Assembly (NCBI GenBank): GCA_041164825.1
Contig: JBEAOO010000207.1
Location: 1 to 36,122, forward strand
Source of the DNA: JBEAOO01 sp041164825
Lineage (GTDB): Bacteria > Pseudomonadota > Gammaproteobacteria > Burkholderiales > Burkholderiaceae_C
DNA length: 36,122 nucleotides
Direction: 5' to 3'
Under the pieces are notes generated by a model, which worked only from the letters and a program-made list of their open reading frames with translations, ran no database searches and had not been told where the DNA came from. Shown piece after piece: positions 23,292-31,370 of this stretch. Every line of letters starts with the position of its first letter. The stretch's first letter is position 1. The translations under genes were made by a program, and so were the position numbers.

Positions 23292-24064
23292 GCGCGCCCA
23301 CCACCGGCACGCTCTACCTGATGCCCAACACGCTGGACTTCGGCATCGACGGCCCCGCGCCCGATCTGCAAGAGGTGCTGCCGCTGGGCGTGATCCGAAT
23401 CGCGGCGGGGCTCACCCATTGGGTGGCCGAAAACGCCAAAACCGCGCGCGCTTTTTTGAAGCGCGTGGACGCGGTGGTGCCGCTGAGCACGCCACTGCAG
23501 CAACTCAGCATGGTGGAGATGCCGCGCCCACCCAAGGGCGGCAAGGCGCCCGCGGGGGCTGCGACCTCACCCTGGCCGGCACTGCTGGCTCCGGCCCTGC
23601 AAGGCCACGCGCTGGGCGTGATTTCAGAAGCCGGGCTGCCCGCCATCGCCGACCCGGGCGCGCAACTGGTGGCCGCCGCACACGCGGCTGGCCTCACCGT
23701 GCGGCCGCTGAGTGGGCCGAGCTCGCTGCTGATGGCCTTGGCCGCCAGCGGCTTGAACGGCCAGAGCTTTGCCTTTGTGGGCTACCTGCCCACCGACGCC
23801 ACTCAGCGCAGCGCCCGCATCCGCGAGCTCGAAGCACTGTCGCGCCGCGCCGGGCAAAGCCAACTGATGATCGAGACGCCCTACCGCAACCAAGCCCTGC
23901 TGGAGGCCCTGGTGGCCACGCTGCAGCCCGGCACCCAGCTCAGCGTGAGCGGCGGTTTGACGATGGGCGCGGAGTTCACCCGCAGCGGGCCGGTGTCGGC
24001 CTGGCGCAGCCGGCCGTGCACGCTGCCGAACGATGTGCCGGCGGTGTTTGCGCTGTTGGGCTGA
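23288..24064 (+). CDS. SAM-dependent methyltransferase, RsmI-like (tetrapyrrole methylase fold)
   Basis: A 258-residue protein of the TP-methylase superfamily that contains RsmI (16S rRNA C1402 2'-O-methyltransferase). The family hallmark is near 110-165: VISEAGLPAIADPG, then LSGPSSLLMALAASGLNGQ and FAFVGYLP. A MIETPYRNQALLEAL segment follows. The N-terminus (TLYLMPNTLDFG) lacks the usual RsmI glycine-rich opening, so it is probably the stand-alone paralogue found in many betaproteobacteria. The substrate is unknown. The start overlaps maf by 4 nt (ATGA), implying co-translation. Confidence 0.85.
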   Translation: MSAPTTGTLYLMPNTLDFGIDGPAPDLQEVLPLGVIRIAAGLTHWVAENAKTARAFLKRVDAVVPLSTPLQQLSMVEMPRPPKGGKAPAGAATSPWPALLAPALQGHALGVISEAGLPAIADPGAQLVAAAHAAGLTVRPLSGPSSLLMALAASGLNGQSFAFVGYLPTDATQRSARIRELEALSRRAGQSQLMIETPYRNQALLEALVATLQPGTQLSVSGGLTMGAEFTRSGPVSAWRSRPCTLPNDVPAVFALLG

Positions 24065-24088
24065 CCTTGACGAGGCGCCCCAACGAAA

Positions 24089-24108
24089 CGACCGCCAAGA
24101 GGCGGTCG
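24089..24108 (-). terminator. Hairpin between the methyltransferase and rhlE
   Basis: A perfect 8-bp stem, CGACCGCC / GGCGGTCG, with a 4-nt loop lies in the 133-nt convergent gap. On the minus strand TTTCGTT follows, a weak U-run, so it may end rhlE. On the plus strand no U-run follows. Confidence 0.45.
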
Positions 24109-24197
24109 CAACAAGCATCACATGAGGTGGGCGCTGACCGCGCCGCACACCGGGACGCCGCAGCCAAGCCGTGAGCCCAGCGCGGCGTTCACGGAAG

Positions 24198-25787
24198 TCA
24201 GGCCGTGGTGCTGTCTTCTTCGGCGCGTTGCTCGTCAGCATCAGCCAACTCCAACGCCACCGGCGCTGCCAGCTTGGCACCAAACAAGGCCGCCACTTTG
24301 CGCTTGGGCTTGATGTTGTGCGACAAACCCCGCACCGGCACAAGCTCAGCGTCCTTCTTTTCCCAAACCGGGTCTGACGTGGCACTGGCCTCGTAGGGGC
24401 GGTCAAAGAAGGGGTCGCGCGAACTGCGCGGAGCGGGAGCCACCGCACGATGCTGGGCCACCGGACGCTCTAGGCGGCGCACCACCTCAACGTCAGCCGG
24501 CGCTTCGCTGGCCGCTTGAACGCCGGCGTCGCTGCCAACTGCTGCGGGCTCACGGCGCGGGCGGTCTTCATACCCTTCGCGCGGCTCGCGGCGCGGCGGC
24601 CGGCTGTCTTCAAACTCCAGCGTTTCGAGCTCGATCTTTTTGTTGATCAATTTCTCGATGTCGGCCACCAAGCGCTGGTGCTCACGCGCCACCAGCGTCA
24701 CCGCCAAGCCCGAGGCGCCGGCACGGCCAGTGCGGCCAATGCGGTGCACATAGTCTTCGGCGTTGAAGGGCACATCAAAGTTGAACACCGCCGGCAAATC
24801 GGCAATGTCCAAGCCACGTGCCGCCACGTCGGTGCACACCAGCACGTCGACCTCGCCCTTTTTGAACGACTCCAGCGCCTTCAAGCGCTCGTCTTGCGAC
24901 TTGTCACCATGCAGCGCGTTGGTGCGCAGGCCGTCGCGCTCAAAAGAGCGCGCCAAGCGGGCACAACCCAGCTTGGAGTTGACGAAAACGATCGCCTGCT
25001 TCAACTCCCGCTGACGCAGGATTTGCACCACAGCACGGCGCTTGTCGTCGTCACCCACCGAGTAGAACCGTTGCTCCACATTGGTGGCCGTGGCATTGGG
25101 GCGAGCCACCTCCACCAGAATGGGGTTTTGCAGATAGCTCTCGGCCAAGCGTTTGATTTCTGGCGAGAAGGTGGCCGAGAACAGCAGCGTCTGGCGCGTC
25201 TTGGGCAAGTAGCTCAGGATGCGCTGCAGGTCGGGCAGAAAACCGATGTCCAGCATGCGGTCGGCTTCATCCAGCACCACGTACTCCACCTGGCTGAGCA
25301 CGGCATTCTTGGCTTCAATGTGGTCGAGCAAGCGGCCCGGGGTGGCAATCAGCACCTCCACGCCCTGCTTCAACTCGGCCGTTTGTGGCTTCATGTCCAC
25401 ACCGCCAAACACGCAAGCCACACGCAGCTTGCTGTGCTTGGCGTAGGCCTTCACGTTGTTGGCGACTTGGTCGGCCAACTCGCGGGTGGGCGCCAAACAC
25501 AACGCACGCACCGGGTGGCGGGCGGGCGAGGCACTGCTGTTTTCGTGCTGCAGCATTTTTTGCAGCAGCGGGATCGAAAACGCGGCTGTTTTGCCGGTGC
25601 CGGTCTGGGCAGCGCCCATCACATCTCTGCCCTCCAGAACGATCGGAATCGCTTTGGCCTGGATGGGGGTCATCGTCATGTAGCCCTGATCCGCCACGGC
25701 GCGCAACAACTTGGCGTCCAGCGGGAGGGTGTCAAAACGGGCGGGTGCGTCGGGCACGGCCGGCGCGGTCTGGTGTTCAGTACTCAC
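24198..25787 (-). CDS. rhlE: DEAD-box ATP-dependent RNA helicase, RhlE-like
   Basis: Unwinds RNA duplexes in ribosome assembly or RNA decay. The 529-residue protein has motif I AQTGTGKT (60-67), PTREL, TPGR, DEAD (173-176), SAT (204-206), and later HRIGRTGRAG. About 130 C-terminal residues are low-complexity and charged (RREPREGYEDRPRREP), ending with a basic KPKRKVAALFG segment and an acidic tail. RhlE-group proteins often carry such RNA-binding tails. The start is GTG at 25787, with an in-frame stop just upstream and no strong ribosome-binding site. RhlE is the best subgroup guess. Confidence 0.88.
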   Translation of the reverse strand: MSTEHQTAPAVPDAPARFDTLPLDAKLLRAVADQGYMTMTPIQAKAIPIVLEGRDVMGAAQTGTGKTAAFSIPLLQKMLQHENSSASPARHPVRALCLAPTRELADQVANNVKAYAKHSKLRVACVFGGVDMKPQTAELKQGVEVLIATPGRLLDHIEAKNAVLSQVEYVVLDEADRMLDIGFLPDLQRILSYLPKTRQTLLFSATFSPEIKRLAESYLQNPILVEVARPNATATNVEQRFYSVGDDDKRRAVVQILRQRELKQAIVFVNSKLGCARLARSFERDGLRTNALHGDKSQDERLKALESFKKGEVDVLVCTDVAARGLDIADLPAVFNFDVPFNAEDYVHRIGRTGRAGASGLAVTLVAREHQRLVADIEKLINKKIELETLEFEDSRPPRREPREGYEDRPRREPAAVGSDAGVQAASEAPADVEVVRRLERPVAQHRAVAPAPRSSRDPFFDRPYEASATSDPVWEKKDAELVPVRGLSHNIKPKRKVAALFGAKLAAPVALELADADEQRAEEDSTTA

Positions 25788-25822
25788 TCACGCATTATCC
25801 GCTGAGCAGGCACTTTGATGCC

Positions 25823-25857
25823 AGCCCCCTGTCAGGCGGGAGGCATGGACAGGGGCT
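25823..25857 (-). terminator. Possible hairpin terminator after the WecA-like gene
   Basis: AGCCCCCTGTC and GACAGGGGCT pair with one bulged C across a 14-nt loop, in the 83-nt gap before rhlE. There is no convincing U-run on either strand, so this is a weak call. Confidence 0.3.
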
Positions 25858-25870
25858 TTGGGTCGCCCGA

Positions 25871-26959
25871 TCAGCGGCGAAACACCAACCAGCGAGGCGA
25901 TTTGAAGCGCACGATCTTCCAGTAAAGCGCGACGTAGGTGAAGGCGAACAAAAAGATGAACACGGTCAGCACCGCCGTGTCATCCCACCACAGGACGGCG
26001 GGCACCACGGCCAACATGCACAACAACCAGAGGTAGGGCGAGGTCATGGAGTTGCGGCGGGTCAACTCCTTGGCATTGCGGTTGCCCACCGCCCAGCGCA
26101 TGAGGCGCTTGTAAACAAGCATGTGGAAGTGCACGCCATCCGGCACACCTGGCGACATGCCGCGGATGAACTTTTTGCGATAGATGGAAAACAGCGTCTC
26201 AAAGATGGGGTAAACGCACAACAGCAGCGGGAAGATGGGCGAGACCGCCGCGTTGCGTTGAACCAACAAAATGGCCAACTCCGCAATATAGAAGCCCAGG
26301 AAGTACGCCCCGCCATCGCCCAAAAATATCAGGCCCGCCGGGAAATTCCACACGAAAAATCCGAGCACGGCGCCCACGCCGGCCAGCGCCAGCGAGGCCA
26401 GCAGCGGGTCGCCCACCTGCACGGCGACATAGGCAATGCTGGACAGCATCATCACGCCGCACATCGACGCCAAGCCATTGAAGCCATCAACAATGTTGAC
26501 CGCGTTGGCCACGCCAGCCACCACAAACACCGCCAGCGCGATGGCGCCCCACCGAAAGGACACCACGGTATCGAGGCCAGGAATGTCGGTGCGGGAGATC
26601 ACGGCACCGAGAAACCAAGCGGCCAAAGCCGCCGACAGTGCGGTGGCCACCAAGCGGCGGCGCGGGCTGACGTTCTTGGTCAAGTCTTCGGTCAGGCCAG
26701 CAATGAACGCAGGCAGGCCACAGACCACCAAGCCCAGAGCCATCATGCCGCCCGACTGGCGCCAAGCGACCAGCGCCGCCACCATGGCAATGCCGCCCAC
26801 AATGCCCACGCCCCCAATGCGCGGCACCGGGAAGGCATGGAATTTCTGAGGCCCGGACAGGTCGTGGTCGTTCGACAGGTGGGCATGAGTCTTGGCCGAA
26901 TGCACCACCCACAGGGTGATCACCGAGGAGGCCAGCAAGGCCAGTAGCAAAAAAGTCAT
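25871..26959 (-). CDS. Undecaprenyl-phosphate glycosyl-1-phosphate transferase, WecA/MraY family
   Basis: Polytopic membrane enzyme that transfers a sugar-1-phosphate from a UDP-sugar to undecaprenyl phosphate, the first step of a lipid-linked glycan. The 362-residue protein has about 10 hydrophobic segments and the family motifs: PRIGGVGI near 46-53, the acidic pair GLTED at 88-92 (Glu-Asp in place of the usual Asp-Asp), VNIVDGFNGLAS at 154-165, FLGDGGAYFLGF at 212-223, and the basic, His-containing VHFHMLVYKR near 277-286. It is divergent from the export genes at 27196 and would be the natural initiating enzyme for that glycan. The sugar cannot be read from sequence. Confidence 0.9.
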   Translation of the reverse strand: MTFLLLALLASSVITLWVVHSAKTHAHLSNDHDLSGPQKFHAFPVPRIGGVGIVGGIAMVAALVAWRQSGGMMALGLVVCGLPAFIAGLTEDLTKNVSPRRRLVATALSAALAAWFLGAVISRTDIPGLDTVVSFRWGAIALAVFVVAGVANAVNIVDGFNGLASMCGVMMLSSIAYVAVQVGDPLLASLALAGVGAVLGFFVWNFPAGLIFLGDGGAYFLGFYIAELAILLVQRNAAVSPIFPLLLCVYPIFETLFSIYRKKFIRGMSPGVPDGVHFHMLVYKRLMRWAVGNRNAKELTRRNSMTSPYLWLLCMLAVVPAVLWWDDTAVLTVFIFLFAFTYVALYWKIVRFKSPRWLVFRR

Positions 26960-26965
26960 CCCCCG

Positions 26966-26971
26966 ATTCTA
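26966..26971 (-). promoter_or_regulatory. Possible promoter of the WecA-like gene (-10 TAGAAT), leaderless spacing
   Basis: Minus-strand TAGAAT ends only 6 nt before the ATG at 26959, so transcription would begin at or next to the start codon. No good -35 or Shine-Dalgarno sequence is present. Confidence 0.4.
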
Positions 26972-27039
26972 GGGAAGCTGCGCAGTTGGCCACCTGTCCA
27001 CGAGGACTGATCACCCAAAGTGGGGAGAAGCGCCAAAGC

Positions 27040-27045
27040 TAGAAT
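27040..27045 (+). promoter_or_regulatory. Possible promoter of the polysaccharide operon (-10 TAGAAT)
   Basis: Plus-strand GCTAGAATC lies about 150 nt upstream of the export gene and about 70 bp from the divergent -10 of the WecA-like gene. No clear -35 is present. The long leader includes an AGCGC / GCGCT inverted repeat. Confidence 0.35.
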
Positions 27046-27195
27046 CTGCTGTTGATTCGACGCGCGAGCGCCGAACTGAGCGCTTGCCATCGGATGCGTC
27101 ACCACAGCAAAAAGTGGGCGCCACGCTGCCGTTGCGTATCAGCCTCGAATGGCCGGCCACATCCCCCACGCAGAAATCATCACCGTCCCCCACTG

Positions 27196-29079
27196 ATGCA
27201 GCACCTTTCATTCCGAATTTTCAAGGCCGCACTGGCAGGCCTTTGTGCAGGCGGGCTGTTGAGCACAAGCGCTTGGGCGCAATCGAATGACGCTGCTTCC
27301 GCCTCCAACCCGGCGGCTGGCGGAGGCCCGGTGCGGCTGAGGCAACCCGTGGCCGCGACCAACGCTCAAGGGAACAGCCAACGTGGCATGGCCCTCTCGG
27401 CCGACGATCTCTCGGGTGGGCGACTTCCCAGCATCGCCAAACCCGGCGAATTCGAAAAATTCGTGCAACGTTTGGCCGAGCCCACATTGGTGCGCCGCTT
27501 CGGCAGCGACTTGATGCAAGCGCAAGGCGATGAAGACTCAGGCGCCGCCAGCGTCAGCAGCGCATTGGTCCCGCCGGACTACGTGGTCGGCGTGGGCGAT
27601 GAGTTGATCGTCAACCTCTGGGGCTCGGTGGATGCCGATTTGAAGCTGCCCGTCGACCGCACCGGCCGCATCAACATCCCCCGCGTCGGCCCCATCATGG
27701 TGGCAGGCGTGCGCTACGGTGACTTGCCCGATGTGCTGCGCCGGCGCGTGGGCACGGTGTTCAAAGGTTTCGATCTGAGCGTGGCCTTGGGCCAATTGCG
27801 CGGCGTGCGGGTGTACGTCACGGGCTTCGTCAGCCGCCCCGGCGCCTACAACCTCAACAGCTTGTCCACGGTGGCCCAAGCGCTGATCAAGGCGGGCGGG
27901 CCGGCGGCGGCAGGCAGCTTCCGCCAGATCCAACTCAAACGCGCGGGCCAAGCCCCGGTGCCGTTTGACCTGTACGACCTGTTGTTGCAAGGCGACAAGA
28001 CCGGCGACAAGCTCGTGCAGGCCGATGACGTCATCCACGTGCCTGCGGCAGGCCCGCAAGTGGCATTGATCGGCAGCGTCAACCAAGCGGCCATTTTTGA
28101 GATCAAGCCGGGCGAGCGCGTGGGCGATGTGATCAGCATGGCCGGCGGTTTCAGCCCCGTGGCCGACCGCACCCGGCTGAGCGTGGAGCGTCTGGACGAA
28201 CGCAACGGCGCCCGCATCGTGCAGCTGGCTTTGCCGCTGGCCAACCGGGGTGAGCTCGCCAACGGCGACGTGCTGCGCGCCTACAGCTTGGTAGATGTGA
28301 CCCTGTCGGGCCAACGCCAGAACAAGCGTGTGCGCGTGGAAGGCGAAGTGGCGCGCCCGGGCGAATATTTGTTGCCGGCCACCAGCACCTTGCAAGATGC
28401 AATTGCGGCTGCTGGCGGCCTCTCGCCCTCGGCCTATGTGTTTGGCACCGATTTCAGCCGTCAAAGTGTGCAAGCCACGCAGCAGGTCAACTACGACCGT
28501 GCCCTGCGCGACTTGGAAACCGAGTTGACCCGCTCCGCCAGCACGCAACGCACCAGCAGCGCCGACGATGCGACGGCGCAGACTGCGCGCGCTGCATCGA
28601 CCTCGCGCTTGGTGGAGCAAATGCGCGCGGTGCGCCCCACCGGCCGCGTGGTGTTGCAATTGCCGCCGGGTGGCAAAGAGCTGCCCGCGCTGGTGGTGGA
28701 GGACGGTGATCGGCTGTACTTCCCACCGCGCAGCACCACCGTGGGCGTGTTTGGCAGCGTGTTCAATGGCGGCAGTTATTTGTATGCCGATGGCCGAGGC
28801 GTGGAGGACTACCTGAAGCTGGCCGGGGGCCCCACGCGCGGCGCCGACAGTGGTAGCACCTTTGTGATCCGCGCCAACGGCAGCGTGGTGAGCTCGCGCC
28901 AGTCCAGCAGTTGGGTGGGCAATGGAAGCTTGGCGGGACTGAAGGCCGAGCCGGGTGACACCGTGTTTGTGCCCGAGGAGGCCAACAAGACCACCACCGT
29001 GCAAAACCTGAAGGACTGGACGCAGATCCTGTCGCAATTTGGCCTCGGTTTGGCCGCCATCAAAACGCTGAGCAACTGA
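27196..29079 (+). CDS. Polysaccharide export outer-membrane protein with SLBB domains (Wza-like)
   Basis: Forms, or takes part in, the outer-membrane channel that exports capsule or exopolysaccharide. The 627-residue protein has an N-terminal signal peptide cut after SAWA (residue 28), and no Cys follows, so it is not a lipoprotein as Wza is. The polysaccharide-export domain begins at PPDYVVGVGDELIVNLWG near 130, followed by several SLBB-like beta-grasp repeats: VYVTGFVSRPGAYNLNSL, VALIGSVNQAAIFEIKPG, RVRVEGEVARPGEYLLP, VGVFGSVFNGGSYLYADG. The ATG at 27196 is chosen for the signal peptide, although no Shine-Dalgarno sequence precedes it and the frame is open upstream. One base separates it from the chain-length gene. 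Confidence 0.9.
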   Translation: MQHLSFRIFKAALAGLCAGGLLSTSAWAQSNDAASASNPAAGGGPVRLRQPVAATNAQGNSQRGMALSADDLSGGRLPSIAKPGEFEKFVQRLAEPTLVRRFGSDLMQAQGDEDSGAASVSSALVPPDYVVGVGDELIVNLWGSVDADLKLPVDRTGRINIPRVGPIMVAGVRYGDLPDVLRRRVGTVFKGFDLSVALGQLRGVRVYVTGFVSRPGAYNLNSLSTVAQALIKAGGPAAAGSFRQIQLKRAGQAPVPFDLYDLLLQGDKTGDKLVQADDVIHVPAAGPQVALIGSVNQAAIFEIKPGERVGDVISMAGGFSPVADRTRLSVERLDERNGARIVQLALPLANRGELANGDVLRAYSLVDVTLSGQRQNKRVRVEGEVARPGEYLLPATSTLQDAIAAAGGLSPSAYVFGTDFSRQSVQATQQVNYDRALRDLETELTRSASTQRTSSADDATAQTARAASTSRLVEQMRAVRPTGRVVLQLPPGGKELPALVVEDGDRLYFPPRSTTVGVFGSVFNGGSYLYADGRGVEDYLKLAGGPTRGADSGSTFVIRANGSVVSSRQSSSWVGNGSLAGLKAEPGDTVFVPEEANKTTTVQNLKDWTQILSQFGLGLAAIKTLSN

Positions 29080-29080
29080 G

Positions 29081-30256
29081 ATGACGCATCAGAACGAGCG
29101 TGATGATGTCGATGCAGACATCCCGGACGATGGAGAGGGTGTGAGCCTGCTGGACTTGGCCCTGCCGCTGGTCAAGCACCGTTGGCTGTTGGTGATCGCG
29201 CCGCTGGTCCTCGGTGCGTCGGCCTACGGGCTCAGCCATTTGGTCGCGCCAACCTTCACAGCCACCACCACCTTCATGCCGCCGCAGCAGCAGCAAAGCT
29301 CTGCGGCATCGGCTCTGGCGTCGCTCGGTGCGCTGTCCGGCCTTGCTGGAGCGGCGGCAGGCGTCAAAAGCCCTGCCGACCAATACGTGGCGCTGATGCA
29401 AAGCACCACCGTGGAAAACCGGCTGATTGACCGCTTCAAATTGATTGAGGTTTACGACGCGAAATTTCGGGTCGACGCCCGGAAGGCGTTCGAGAAAAAA
29501 GTCCGCATCAATGTGGGCAAGAAAGACGGCTTGATCACGGTCGAAGTGGATGACACCGATCCGCAACGTGCAGCCGACATCGCCAACCGCCACGTTGACG
29601 AACTGCGCCGCATGACCGGCGAATTGGCGATCACCGAGGCGCAGCAACGACGCGTTTTTTTTGAGCGCCAGCTGAACCAAACCAAGGAGCGGCTCACTGC
29701 TGCCCAGCAAGCACTGCAAGGCAGCGGGTTCAACCCGGGCGCGCTGCGTGCTGAGCCCAAAGCAGCGGCCGAGGGTTACGCCAAGGCACGCGCAGAGGTG
29801 ACAGCTGCCGAGATCCGACTGCAATCACTGCGCCGCACCTTGGCCGACGGCACCCCTGAAGTGCAACAGGCCAGCGCGGTGCTCAGCGGACTTCGAGCTC
29901 AACTGTCCCAAATGCAATCAGCGCCTGCCGACAGTACCGCGGGCCCTGACTACGTCGGCAAGTACCGCGAGTTCAAGTACCAGGAAACGCTGTTCGACCT
30001 GTTTGCCCGCCAGTACGAGGTGGCGCGCCTGGACGAAAGCCGAGAAGGCGCGCTGATCCAAGTCGTCGACACCGCCCTGCCGCCCGAGAAAAAGAGCAAG
30101 CCTCAACGCGCGCTCATTGCTGTGGGCACCACTGCGGCCAGCTTCTTGCTGCTTGCGCTGTGGCTGATCGCCCGCCACTTCTGGCGCGAATCCGCAGCGC
30201 AGCCCGAAACGGCAGAGAAGCTAGCCAAGTTGCGCGCTGCCATGGGCAAGGCCTGA
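29081..30256 (+). CDS. Chain-length determinant protein (Wzz/PCP family)
   Basis: Inner-membrane polysaccharide co-polymerase that sets glycan chain length and contacts the export channel. The 391-residue protein has an acidic cytoplasmic N-terminus, TM1 (WLLVIAPLVLGASAYGLSHL) near 35-54, a long periplasmic coiled-coil-rich domain (about 180-290), the Pro-rich DTALPPEKKSKPQRA before TM2, and TM2 (LIAVGTTAASFLLLALWLIA) near 345-364. There is no C-terminal Walker-A tyrosine-kinase domain. It starts one base after the preceding stop (TGAGATG), so translation is coupled. It is followed by a C10 tract. Confidence 0.9.
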   Translation: MTHQNERDDVDADIPDDGEGVSLLDLALPLVKHRWLLVIAPLVLGASAYGLSHLVAPTFTATTTFMPPQQQQSSAASALASLGALSGLAGAAAGVKSPADQYVALMQSTTVENRLIDRFKLIEVYDAKFRVDARKAFEKKVRINVGKKDGLITVEVDDTDPQRAADIANRHVDELRRMTGELAITEAQQRRVFFERQLNQTKERLTAAQQALQGSGFNPGALRAEPKAAAEGYAKARAEVTAAEIRLQSLRRTLADGTPEVQQASAVLSGLRAQLSQMQSAPADSTAGPDYVGKYREFKYQETLFDLFARQYEVARLDESREGALIQVVDTALPPEKKSKPQRALIAVGTTAASFLLLALWLIARHFWRESAAQPETAEKLAKLRAAMGKA

Positions 30257-30266
30257 CCCCCCCCCC
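30257..30266 (+). repeat. Homopolymeric C10 tract
   Basis: Ten consecutive C immediately follow the stop of the chain-length gene, 28 nt before rfbB. It is intergenic, so slippage would change spacing but not a reading frame. Confidence 0.85.
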
Positions 30267-30294
30267 AATCCAGACACCCAGGGACTGAATCCAC

Positions 30295-31356
30295 ATGACC
30301 ATCCTCGTCACCGGCGGTGCCGGCTTCATTGGCGCCAACTTCGTGCTCGACTGGATCGCCGCCACTGGTGAACCCGTCGTCAACCTCGACGCCCTCACCT
30401 ACGCCGGCAATTTGCAGACCCTGCAATCGCTGCAAGGCGATGCGCGCCACATCTTCGTCAAGGGCGACATCGGTGACCGCGCCTTGGTCGACAGCCTGTT
30501 GGCCACGCACCAGCCGCGCGCCATCGTGCACTTTGCGGCCGAGAGCCATGTGGACCGCAGCATCCACGGCCCGGGTGCGTTCGTGCAGACCAACGTCAAC
30601 GGCACCTTCACGCTGCTCGAAGCCGCGCGCGGCCACTGGTCAACGCTCGAAGGCGACGCCAAGGCCGCCTTCCGCTTTCATCACGTCAGCACCGACGAGG
30701 TGTACGGCTCGCTGGGCCCCACTGACGCGCCCTTCACCGAGACCCACCCCTTCGAACCCAACAGCCCGTACTCGGCCAGCAAGGCCGCGAGCGACCACCT
30801 GGTGCGCGCCTGGTTCCACACCTTCGGGTTCCCGGTGGTGACGACCAACTGCAGCAACAACTACGGCCCCTATCACTTCCCCGAGAAGCTGATCCCGCTG
30901 ATGATCGTCAACGCCCTGGCCGGCAAGGCACTGCCGGTGTACGGCGACGGCCAACAGGTGCGCGACTGGCTGTACGTGACCGACCACTGCAGCGCCATCC
31001 GCGAGGTGCTGGCCCGCGGCACGCTGGGTGAGACCTACAACGTAGGCGGCTGGAACGAGAAGCCCAACATTGAGATCGTCAAAACAGTGTGCGCGCTGCT
31101 GGACGAGATGCGCCCCGACCCCGCCGGCAGCTACAGCCGCCTGATCACCTATGTGACCGACCGCCCCGGCCACGACCGCCGCTACGCCATCGACGCCCGC
31201 AAGCTCGAACGCGAACTGGGCTGGAAGCCGGCCGAAACGTTCGAGACCGGCATCCGCAAAACCGTGCGCTGGTACCTCGACAACACCGAGTGGGTGGCCA
31301 ATGTGCAAAGCGGCGGCTACCGCGACTGGGTGGACACCAACTACGGCGTGCGCTGA
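30295..31356 (+). CDS. rfbB: dTDP-glucose 4,6-dehydratase
   Basis: Second step of dTDP-L-rhamnose synthesis, converting dTDP-glucose to dTDP-4-keto-6-deoxyglucose with bound NAD. The 353-residue extended SDR has the NAD-binding TGGAGFIGANF near 6-16, FAAESHVDRSI at 80-90, the catalytic TDE at 133-135, YSASK with Y159 and K163, and NNYGPYHFPEKLIP. An AGGGA sequence lies about 11 nt upstream of the ATG. It is the first of four adjacent rhamnose genes. Confidence 0.97.
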   Translation: MTILVTGGAGFIGANFVLDWIAATGEPVVNLDALTYAGNLQTLQSLQGDARHIFVKGDIGDRALVDSLLATHQPRAIVHFAAESHVDRSIHGPGAFVQTNVNGTFTLLEAARGHWSTLEGDAKAAFRFHHVSTDEVYGSLGPTDAPFTETHPFEPNSPYSASKAASDHLVRAWFHTFGFPVVTTNCSNNYGPYHFPEKLIPLMIVNALAGKALPVYGDGQQVRDWLYVTDHCSAIREVLARGTLGETYNVGGWNEKPNIEIVKTVCALLDEMRPDPAGSYSRLITYVTDRPGHDRRYAIDARKLERELGWKPAETFETGIRKTVRWYLDNTEWVANVQSGGYRDWVDTNYGVR

Positions 31357-31370
31357 GAGAGCACTGCCCC

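Noticed and set aside
27052..27195. In-frame N-terminal extension of the export protein
   Set aside because: The extension is basic and Pro-rich and would bury the signal peptide that starts at 27196.
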